DNA from: Negativicutes bacterium UBA1444
GTDB taxonomy: Bacteria > Bacillota > Negativicutes > UBA1444
Assembly: GCA_002329525.1 (NCBI GenBank)
Contig: DCTI01000035.1
Location: forward strand, 425-14,180
Direction: 5' to 3'
DNA: 13,756 nucleotides
Below, piece by piece: positions 8,260-13,756 of the stretch (position 1 is the first letter of the stretch; each line of letters starts with the position of its first letter). The notes beneath the pieces are model-generated. The model had not been told where the DNA came from. It made no database searches and was given only the letters and a program-made list of their open reading frames with translations. The translations under genes and the position numbers were made by a program.

Positions 8260-8333
8260 TTCGTCTTCACTCCTTGCTTGATCGAATCGTCATTTTTCAG
8301 AACACAATTCGCCATGCCGGCATCAAGTTCCTG

Positions 8334-9767
8334 TCAGAGGGTATCCGTCGCTTTTTCCGCTGCCGGGGCCAGGAAGGCGTCCGCTTTGATCGGCTTGGAA
8401 TCCAGAATGTAGACCAGCAGGAAAATGGCGGTGCAGACGACCCATTCCAGGTAGATGACATGCGGCAGGATGCGGACGGCCGGAACGACCTGCCAGAGCA
8501 CCAGCGTGACCAGGCCGCCGAGAATGGTATAGAACGCCGAGTTTTTGCGGCAAAGTCCCGGCATGAACAGGGTGAACAGCACCACGACGCTGAAGGCGGC
8601 GGTCAGACTGAGGCCGATCATAATGGTCTGGATGATGCCGCTGACCGTCATGGCCAGGAACAGTGTAAGCGCTCCCAAAACGAGTACCGACGCTTTGGTG
8701 ACAAATAGCAGATTTTTCTCGCTGGTTGACGGATGGATCATGCGTTTATAAATGTCCTGCGAAAATAATGTGGCGGAACTCAGCAGCAGGTTGCAGGCGG
8801 TGGAGATGTCGGCGGCCCAGAGGGCGGCAAGGGTTACGCCGGACAGCACCGGATTCAGGGACATGATCATCAACGGCAACGCCATCGCGGCACTGACGTT
8901 GGGATAGTCGACCCGGGCGATGATTCCCATCAGGGCGCACACAAAGCCGATCGGCAACATGATGGCCCCGCCGATGACGAACCCGCGCTGCGCCGTGGCG
9001 ACATCCCTGGCGCCCAGTGAGATTTGGATGATGCTCTGCAACGACAGGTTCACGGTGACGAGCACCAGAATCCAGCCAATGATTCCCATGGGGCCAACGC
9101 CGTCGATCAAACTGGTGTAAGGGACAGCCGGCGGCAACTTGGCAATGACCGGTGCCAGTCCGCCGTGCTGGAGGACGCTGACGATGGTAGCGGCCACGAT
9201 GCCGACATAGATCAGCAACACGTTCAGAATGTTTGACAAGCTGGCCGACCACATGCCGCCGATGAAGGTGATGCCAATAAAGACCACGGCGCTGGTGAGC
9301 ATGCCGGTGGTGAAACTGAAAATTTCCGGCAGCATGGCGTGCAGAATCGTGCCGCCGGCGATATATTGCAGCGAGGTAATGACCAGCTGGATAATGATCT
9401 GGCAGAAGACACCAATGACCATGCCCTTTTTATCATAGAAACGTTCCAGCAGTTCGGGGATCGTCGAAATGCAAAGCTGACGATATTTTTTGGCGACCAA
9501 CAGGCCCATGCAGATGGCGCCGATTCCCCAGGCGGCTGTGTACCAGCCGGCGGAGAGCCCAACTTTGTAGGCTTGCTCGGAAACGCCGATGGTCGAGGCG
9601 CCACCGATGGCAAGACCGACAATGGAGACGGTAACCAGGGTTGTGGTTAATTTTCTTCCGGCCAGAACATAATTTTCGACGCCGCCCCGCGCCCTTTTTT
9701 CCGCCCAGAAACTGATCAGGAACAGAACTACGATGTACAGCAGAACGATAATCAAGGGAATGTTCAT
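8334..9767 (-). CDS. Sodium:solute symporter (SSS family), T-box-regulated
   Basis: A 477-residue membrane protein with about 13 hydrophobic helices, the normal size of SSS transporters, which use the sodium gradient to import amino acids, sugars, vitamins or carboxylates. Family marks are ENYVLAGRKL after the first helix, IGGASTIGVSEQAYKVGLSAGWY, the FIGGMWS segment, and ALWAADISTACNLLLSSATLFSQDIYK, which carries the conserved sodium-site region. AGGAGGT lies 8 bp before the ATG at 9767. The leader contains a T-box with two antiterminator/terminator units and its own TTGACA promoter, so expression should rise when one particular tRNA is uncharged. This implies the substrate is the matching amino acid or a precursor or peptide. 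SSS subfamilies cannot be told apart here by eye, so the substrate is open. Confidence 0.93.
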   Translation of the reverse strand: MNIPLIIVLLYIVVLFLISFWAEKRARGGVENYVLAGRKLTTTLVTVSIVGLAIGGASTIGVSEQAYKVGLSAGWYTAAWGIGAICMGLLVAKKYRQLCISTIPELLERFYDKKGMVIGVFCQIIIQLVITSLQYIAGGTILHAMLPEIFSFTTGMLTSAVVFIGITFIGGMWSASLSNILNVLLIYVGIVAATIVSVLQHGGLAPVIAKLPPAVPYTSLIDGVGPMGIIGWILVLVTVNLSLQSIIQISLGARDVATAQRGFVIGGAIMLPIGFVCALMGIIARVDYPNVSAAMALPLMIMSLNPVLSGVTLAALWAADISTACNLLLSSATLFSQDIYKRMIHPSTSEKNLLFVTKASVLVLGALTLFLAMTVSGIIQTIMIGLSLTAAFSVVVLFTLFMPGLCRKNSAFYTILGGLVTLVLWQVVPAVRILPHVIYLEWVVCTAIFLLVYILDSKPIKADAFLAPAAEKATDTL

Positions 9768-9815
9768 GAGATGAGACCTCCTGACAAAAAATGTTCCGGG
9801 AATGGATTTTGGGGC

Positions 9816-9863
9816 AAAAAAAATCGTCCCCCGGACAGGGACGATTTCATCGCGGTACCACCC
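9816..9863 (-). terminator. T-box unit 2: antiterminator and classic terminator
   Basis: Antiterminator: GGG (9863-9861), bulge TGGTACC (9860-9854), GCGAT (9853-9849) pairing perfectly with ATCGT (9845-9841), then CCC (9840-9838). Terminator: ATCGTCCC (9845-9838) pairs perfectly with GGGACGAT (9830-9823), followed by a run of T to 9816. This is the textbook T-box arrangement. A short GGAC/GTCT hairpin (9879-9868) precedes it, like a reduced Stem III. Confidence 0.85.
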
Positions 9864-9886
9864 AAATAGACCAACGTCCAGAAAAT

Positions 9887-9929
9887 AAAAAAAGATACCG
9901 GACAGGGGCGAATTGTCGCGGTACCACCC
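9887..9929 (-). terminator. T-box unit 1: antiterminator and competing terminator
   Basis: Antiterminator: GGG (9929-9927), bulge TGGTACC (9926-9920), GCGA (9919-9916) pairing with TCGC (9911-9908), then CCC (9907-9905). Terminator: GGTACCG (9925-9919) pairs with CGGTATC (9900-9894) and GACA (9917-9914) with TGTC (9904-9901), with one bulged base, then seven T (9893-9887). Unusually, the terminator stem uses the T-box bulge sequence itself. Confidence 0.75.
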
Positions 9930-10124
9930 TTTTAAGGACGCTTGATCCTCTCTTAACCGGTAACGTCGGCGGACGGCGCGGCCTACTGTCAGTTCAGCCT
10001 GCTGTTCGGGAAGGAACTTCAGCCTGCTTCCTCAACCGGCTCGCACCAACCGCCGGCTCTCTGATGATTCCCCATGCTTACTTTCTTCCGTCATCACATT
10101 TGTTGATTTACAATTATGTATAAA

Positions 10125-10153
10125 ATTATGGCGGAAGAAGTGAGATTTGTCAA
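10125..10153 (-). promoter_or_regulatory. Sigma70/SigA-type promoter of the T-box/symporter operon
   Basis: On the minus strand, consensus TTGACA (10153-10148) and CATAAT (10130-10125) are separated by exactly 17 bp. Transcription would begin near 10118, just before the T-box Stem I. The site lies 37 bp from the divergent peptidase start codon. Confidence 0.75.
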
Positions 10154-10189
10154 CGGAAAAAATGAAAAGTTGTGAAAGGAAGGAAAACG

Positions 10190-11440
10190 ATGGCAACAAC
10201 GTATGAGGTCTCGGCAAATGTCAGGTCGGTCTTTGAAAAACTACAGGCAACGCCAGCGGTACAAAAGGGAATGACTTTTTTGGCGGCTGACCACTCGAAC
10301 GCCATTGCGGAACAAATTGCGATCAATGAGGTGCCGGCGCCGCCGTTCCAGGAACAGGAACGGGGGCAATTCTACAAGGCGAAGCTGGCGGCGCTGGGGC
10401 TTTCGGCAGTGACAGAGGATGCCGAAGGCAACGTATTCGGCGTTTTCAAAGGAACGGGAAATGGCCCCAGGATTTTTGTGTCGGCACACTTGGACACGGT
10501 GTTCGCGGCCGGCACGGATGTCAAGGTCCGGGAAAAAGACGGGAAGTTGTATGCGCCGGGAATTGCCGACAATGCGCGGGGCCTGGCGGCTATTCTGTCG
10601 GTAATCCGGGCGCTGCGGGAAGCGGGAATTCAAACGGTGGGAGATATCGTGTTCGGCGCCGATGTCGGCGAGGAAGGGCTGGGCGATTTGCGCGGCGTCA
10701 AGGCGTTCTTCAGGGACCGCGACGATATCGACGGCTATATTGCCATAGACGGTGTCAAGGAGCAAATCATCACCTATCTGGCGACCGGCAGTCGGCGCTA
10801 CGAAATCACGTATCGGGGCCCCGGCGGGCATAGCTGGAACGCGTTCGGACTGCCCAGCGCCATCCACGCCTTGGGCCGGGCCATCGCCAAAATCGGCGAC
10901 GTGGAAACGCCGACCCAGCCGAAAACGACCTTCACCGTAGGCACGATCACCGGCGGGACCTCCGTGAATTCCATCGCTGCGGAAGCCACGATGCTGCTGG
11001 ATATGCGGTCGGCTGATGAAGGCGAGCTAAAAAAGCTGGAAACCAAGGTACTGGGACTGCTCGAAGAAGCCGCCGCCGAAGAAAATGCCCGCTGGAAAAG
11101 AGATGTCATCAAGGTGGAAATCAAATTGGTGGGTGACCGGCCGGCGGGACAGCAGGAACCGACGGCGCCGATCGTGCAGGCAGCCTGGGCGGCTACCGAG
11201 GCGGCGGGGATGACGCCGGAGTTCGGACCGGCCAGCAGTACCGACGCCAACCTGCCGATGAGTCTGGGCATTCCGGCAATCCGGCTGTGCGGGGGCGGTG
11301 CGGAAGGCAACAACCACTCCCTCGATGAATGGTACGATCCGGCCACTGGCTACCGCGGCCCGCAGAAAATATTCATGACGCTGCTGGGGTTGGTAGGAGT
11401 GGCCGGTCTCAGCGAACCGCTGCTGCCAAAACGAAAATAG
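10190..11440 (+). CDS. M20-family metallopeptidase
   Basis: A 416-residue zinc-dependent aminopeptidase/deacylase-type enzyme, predicted cytoplasmic. All co-catalytic residues are visible: His100 and Asp102 in SAHLDTVF, bridging Asp127 in GIADNARG, the Glu161-Glu162 pair (general base and ligand) in DVGEEGLGD, Asp187 in YIAIDG, and the final ligand His376 in EGNNHSLDEW. The lid domain motif GGHSWNAFG starts at 212. Closest by eye are PepT-like and uncharacterised M20 peptidases; the exact substrate (di/tripeptide or acyl-amino acid) is not predictable. The start is ATG at 10190 with AAGGAAGG 5-6 bp upstream; an upstream GTG at 10172 is less likely. The gene diverges from the T-box operon and converges on clcA. 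I see no strong plus-strand promoter in the 10100-10189 region. Confidence 0.9.
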   Translation: MATTYEVSANVRSVFEKLQATPAVQKGMTFLAADHSNAIAEQIAINEVPAPPFQEQERGQFYKAKLAALGLSAVTEDAEGNVFGVFKGTGNGPRIFVSAHLDTVFAAGTDVKVREKDGKLYAPGIADNARGLAAILSVIRALREAGIQTVGDIVFGADVGEEGLGDLRGVKAFFRDRDDIDGYIAIDGVKEQIITYLATGSRRYEITYRGPGGHSWNAFGLPSAIHALGRAIAKIGDVETPTQPKTTFTVGTITGGTSVNSIAAEATMLLDMRSADEGELKKLETKVLGLLEEAAAEENARWKRDVIKVEIKLVGDRPAGQQEPTAPIVQAAWAATEAAGMTPEFGPASSTDANLPMSLGIPAIRLCGGGAEGNNHSLDEWYDPATGYRGPQKIFMTLLGLVGVAGLSEPLLPKRK

Positions 11441-11452
11441 AAGGAATGACAA

Positions 11453-11480
11453 AGGCGACTGGCTATTCGGCCAGTCGCCT
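11453..11480. terminator. Hairpin between convergent peptidase and ClC genes
   Basis: AGGCGACTGGC (11453-11463) pairs perfectly with GCCAGTCGCCT (11470-11480) around a 6-base loop. It overlaps the last codons and stop of the ClC gene. There is no T-run on the plus strand and only a short TTTG on the minus strand, so intrinsic termination would be weak; it may instead protect 3' ends. Confidence 0.5.
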
Positions 11481-13022
11481 CAACGTTTCAGCCTGCTCAG
11501 TCGGCGTGAGGACGAACAGATAATCGCCGACCATCATCCGGGCATCGCCTTTGGGAACCAAATCGTGGTCCCCCCGGCGGATGCTGACAAGCAAACAATC
11601 CGGCGGCCATTCAATATCCCGGATGAATTTTCCTTCCAATTTCGAACCGATACCAACCGGCAGTTCGATAACCAGGCGTTTTTCAGCCGGGGATGACGCG
11701 GGAGATTTTCCCTGGCGGCGCAATGAGCGGGCCAGCAGTTCTTCGTAGATGGGAGCGGTTTTGGCCAGGTCCGCAACCAGATAGGCGCTAATGGAAGCGA
11801 TGATCAAAGGCAGCATATGGTTGAATGATCCGGTCATTTCCATGATCAGAATGCTGCCGGTGATGGGAGATTTGACAACTGCCGAGAAGTAGGCCGCCAT
11901 GGACAGGATGATGATATTCGTTCGGTAGGCAGCTTCGACGAGTCCGTAACTAATGAACAAATCACCGCAGATTCCACCGGCCAGAGCGCCGATAACCAAC
12001 ATCGGCAAAAATATGCCGCCGGGAACTCCGGAACCGTAGCTGAGCAGCGTGAACAGGAATTTGGCGACCAGGAGCAGGAGCAGCAACGAGAGGCTCATTG
12101 GCGCTGCGGCCAATTTATTGACCAGTTCATTGCCGCCGCCCAGTATATCGGGCAGCCAAAAGCCGATGACGCCGGCCGCCAACAGTGGAATCGCCGCTTT
12201 GCCCATGCCGGTGACCCAGGGTTGCTTTTCATATAGATTCAGTGCGATGACGATCCCGCGATTGAACGGTACGGCGACAACTCCGGCGATGAGTCCAAGC
12301 AAAATGACCACTAAGTAATAGCGGGCCGGCAGTATGGGCAGACCGGCAAATTGAAAAACGGGACTTGGACCGAAAAAATACTGGGAAATCACATCGGCGG
12401 TCAAGGCGGCGGCAATGGCCGGCAATAATACCGCCGACGAGAAGTTTTTGTGCAATTCTTCCAGCGAAAAAATCACGCCGGCCAGAGGGGCGTTGAACGC
12501 GGCGGCCAAACCGGCGCTGGCGCCGCTGGTAATCAGATATCGTTCTTCCATGCGGGTTCGCCCCGACAGACGGCTCAATCCCTGCCCGATCACAGAGCCC
12601 AACTGTACGGAAGGCCCTTCCCTACCCAACGACAGTCCGGCGCCGATCGCCAGAACCCCGCCGATGAATTTACCAAGCAGAATCTTGAGCCAGTTCATTC
12701 GCATTATGCCCAGGATCGTGCCTTTGACCTGAGGAATGCCGCTGCCGGCGGACATTGGCTCGATGGCGACAATTCGGTGGAGGACAAAGGCGATAAGAAA
12801 CAGGACCAGAAACCAGAGGGCGACCGGTAACCACTCGCCTGCGGGAAAGTGCCTATATACGGCGGATCTCAGAGATTCGGCCATTTCCAGTGCGTAGCGG
12901 AAAGCAACGATGATCAGGCCGGCGCAAGCGCCAACGACAATGCCTTCCCCAAACAACCGGAACTGGAATTTTCGCCAATTCGCCAAGGTTGCGTAAACTT
13001 TGCTGACTCTGCGGATTTTCAT
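11463..13022 (-). CDS. ClC-family H+/Cl- exchange transporter with C-terminal TrkA-C domain
   Basis: A 519-residue membrane protein moving chloride in exchange for protons. The anion-pathway motifs are complete: GSGIPQ (93-98), GREGP (133-137) with gating Glu135, GGIFLP (335-340), and Tyr426 in APIYEELLAR matching E. coli ClC Tyr445. The internal proton glutamate is retained at Glu189 in FSLEEL, which favours an exchanger over a channel. Ser in GSGIP fits chloride rather than fluoride carriers. Residues from about 450 form a TrkA-C (RCK-C) domain, a ligand-binding regulatory module seen in many Firmicutes and archaeal ClC proteins, in place of CBS domains. AGGAGG precedes the ATG by 7 bp (minus-strand reading) and a TTGACA promoter lies just upstream. 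It is monocistronic as far as visible; a role in acid resistance or ion balance is family knowledge, not shown here. Confidence 0.94.
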   Translation of the reverse strand: MKIRRVSKVYATLANWRKFQFRLFGEGIVVGACAGLIIVAFRYALEMAESLRSAVYRHFPAGEWLPVALWFLVLFLIAFVLHRIVAIEPMSAGSGIPQVKGTILGIMRMNWLKILLGKFIGGVLAIGAGLSLGREGPSVQLGSVIGQGLSRLSGRTRMEERYLITSGASAGLAAAFNAPLAGVIFSLEELHKNFSSAVLLPAIAAALTADVISQYFFGPSPVFQFAGLPILPARYYLVVILLGLIAGVVAVPFNRGIVIALNLYEKQPWVTGMGKAAIPLLAAGVIGFWLPDILGGGNELVNKLAAAPMSLSLLLLLLVAKFLFTLLSYGSGVPGGIFLPMLVIGALAGGICGDLFISYGLVEAAYRTNIIILSMAAYFSAVVKSPITGSILIMEMTGSFNHMLPLIIASISAYLVADLAKTAPIYEELLARSLRRQGKSPASSPAEKRLVIELPVGIGSKLEGKFIRDIEWPPDCLLVSIRRGDHDLVPKGDARMMVGDYLFVLTPTEQAETLRRLAE

Positions 13023-13048
13023 GGCAGCCTCCTGAATTTATAACTAAA

Positions 13049-13077
13049 AGCCTAGGACTTTTCCGCGGGAATGTCAA
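13049..13077 (-). promoter_or_regulatory. Probable promoter of the ClC gene
   Basis: On the minus strand, a perfect TTGACA (13077-13072), 17 bp, then TAGGCT (13054-13049). The -10 is a weak match, but the -35 and spacing are ideal. The resulting leader would be only about 20 nt and contains the AGGAGG site. Confidence 0.55.
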
Positions 13078-13106
13078 GGCGCGTGGGAGGTGCCGGACGG
13101 CCTGAT

Positions 13107-13160
13107 CTGCCGCCAGCGCCTTTGCGGCAATATTTTGCCGGAAAATTTTCGTGGCGGCAG
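13107..13160. repeat. Nested inverted repeats in the ClC/secreted-protein intergenic region
   Basis: Outer arms CTGCCGCCA (13107-13115) and TGGCGGCAG (13152-13160) are perfect 9-bp complements. Between them lie a GGCAA-TATT-TTGCC hairpin (13126-13139) and a perfect palindrome GAAAATTTTC (13141-13150). No T-run follows on either strand, so it is not a normal terminator. It could be a regulatory site or a folded leader element; I recognise no known family. Confidence 0.5.
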
Positions 13161-13242
13161 GGAAAAAGCAGAACAAAGTGGAAGCAGTATGACAAGGAAT
13201 GAGATTGGAACAAACATTCAACACGGAAGCGAGATGGTAATC

Positions 13243-13707
13243 ATGAAACGAATACGACTGGTTCTTGTGACCCTGGTGCTTTTGCTCATCTGCCCGCTCG
13301 GACTGACCGGAGTGCAGGCAGCGCCCGCCAATCCCTATGCGGTGGCGGGAATCGAGAACGCTGCGGAGTTCGAAGCGGCATTTGCCGAGCTGCAGAAAGC
13401 CGTCGCGGCGAATGACCGCAGCCGGGTCGCAGACTTTGTGCTGTATCCGCTGCGGGTGAATGGTTGGTGGGATGAACTCAAGGGCAAAGGGACGTTCATG
13501 TTTGCGACCAAACCGGAATTTCTCGACAACTACGATGACATCATGACGCCGCAGGTCCGGAAGGCCATTGTTCAACAGAAAGTGGCAAACCTGTTCGTCA
13601 ACTGGCAGGGGGTCATGGTCGGCAATGGCGAAGCCTGGTTGTCGGTTTCGACAAAAGACCCGAAGCGTTACGGGCTGGTCGCGGTGAACCTGGGACTGGA
13701 GAAATGA
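13243..13707 (+). CDS. Small exported protein of unknown function
   Basis: A 154-residue protein with a clear signal peptide: MKRIR, a leucine-rich core, and a likely cleavage after GVQA (about residue 26). The mature part of about 128 residues has a helical first half (EFEAAFAELQKAVAANDRSRVADF), then YPLRVNGW, DNYDDIMTPQVRKAIVQQKV, LFVNWQGVMVGNGEAWLSV and YGLVAVNL. That order resembles hypothetical secreted proteins of an NTF2/DUF4440-like kind, but this is only an impression and no catalytic residues can be named. No lipobox is seen. ATG at 13243 starts directly at the basic n-region; ATG at 13234 would add three residues and is an equal alternative. The longer frame from 13090 would bury the signal peptide. 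Its stop overlaps the next start in ATGA, so the two genes are probably translated together. Confidence 0.8.
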   Translation: MKRIRLVLVTLVLLLICPLGLTGVQAAPANPYAVAGIENAAEFEAAFAELQKAVAANDRSRVADFVLYPLRVNGWWDELKGKGTFMFATKPEFLDNYDDIMTPQVRKAIVQQKVANLFVNWQGVMVGNGEAWLSVSTKDPKRYGLVAVNLGLEK

Positions 13708-13756
13708 TCGCAGTCAGCGCTTGCCTGGCGGGAATCGCCTGCCGCTATGACGGAAC
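13704..13756 (+). CDS. DUF523 family protein, N-terminal fragment
   Basis: Only 17 complete codons are inside the window. ATG at 13704 overlaps the preceding TGA as ATGA, and GGAG lies just upstream. The translation, starting MIAVSACLAGIACRYDG, matches the characteristic N-terminus of DUF523 proteins (SACLLGxxCRYDG) with its two cysteines. The function of the family is not established. The overlap suggests translational coupling to the exported protein. The fragment is short, but the motif is distinctive. Confidence 0.75.
   Translation, partial: MIAVSACLAGIACRYDG

Larger units (their letters stand above)
9816..10118 (-). promoter_or_regulatory. T-box riboswitch leader with two tandem antiterminator/terminator units
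   Basis: Reading the minus strand from the predicted transcription start near 10118: a K-turn-like GATGA; the AGTA box of the specifier loop (10082-10079); AGAGAG (10062-10057); Stem I terminal region GTTGGTGCGA (10050-10041) closed by GCCGGC/GCCGGT; Stem II motifs ACAGTAGGC (9989-9981), CGTTA and AAGAGAG; Stem III AGGAT/GTCCT (9949-9935). Two copies of GGGTGGTACCGCG follow (9929-9917 and 9863-9851), each with a terminator. T-boxes bind a tRNA by codon-anticodon pairing in Stem I and by its free NCCA end at the TGGN bulge; uncharged tRNA permits readthrough. Both copies read TGGT, so the discriminator base of the tRNA should be A. The specifier codon is not securely assigned; UUC (10016-10014) is one candidate by alignment with the family pattern. 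Confidence 0.9.

Noticed and set aside
8314..8323. Palindrome ATGCCGGCAT between the symporter and DJ-1 genes as a terminator
   Set aside because: The stem is too short, has no usable loop and is not followed by a T-run; the genes are better read as one operon.
9838..9929. Repeated blocks first seen as possible insertion-sequence ends or CRISPR-like repeats
   Set aside because: The repeated sequence is exactly the T-box antiterminator core, with matching structures and T-runs, and there is no transposase or array.
13090..13242. Extended N-terminus of the small exported protein
   Set aside because: It would place about 50 residues ahead of a classic signal peptide and run through the nested inverted repeats.

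Overview
The window looks like chromosomal DNA of a Firmicute, most likely a Negativicutes/Clostridia-type anaerobe. The reasons are a class III (Firmicutes-type) fructose-1,6-bisphosphatase, a T-box tRNA-sensing leader, strong Shine-Dalgarno sequences with frequent GTG/TTG starts, and a TRAP-type solute-binding lipoprotein. The lineage is an inference from gene content; no rRNA or tRNA gene is present. I see no phage, transposon, CRISPR array or toxin cassette.

Layout. 1-630 is the 3' end of fbp, followed by a terminator. 864-2243 is a sodium:alanine/glycine symporter (AGCS) with a clear sigma70-type promoter. It converges through a shared hairpin on an NAD-dependent malate/lactate-type dehydrogenase (2331-3242, minus). 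3509-6571 encodes a large membrane sensor (extracytoplasmic sensor, GAF, GGDEF, EAL) for c-di-GMP turnover. A lone TRAP solute-binding lipoprotein (6641-7666) follows on the same strand. 7681-9767 is a minus-strand operon: a sodium:solute symporter, then a DJ-1/PfpI protein resembling isonitrile hydratase. Its roughly 350-nt leader (9768-10118) is a T-box riboswitch with two consecutive antiterminator/terminator units but only one recognisable Stem I. Divergent from it is an M20 metallopeptidase (10190-11440). That gene converges on a ClC H+/Cl- exchanger with a C-terminal TrkA-C domain (11463-13022, minus). The right end has a small exported protein of unknown function (13243-13707) whose stop codon overlaps the start of a DUF523 gene cut by the window edge (from 13704).

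How the parts fit. Much of the window deals with amino-acid, peptide or organic-acid supply: two sodium symporters, a peptidase, a 2-hydroxyacid dehydrogenase and a solute-binding protein. The T-box would tie the symporter/DJ-1 operon to the charging state of one tRNA. The most unusual element is the duplicated T-box expression platform. The second is an orphan TRAP binding protein next to a c-di-GMP sensor, which may serve as its ligand receptor.
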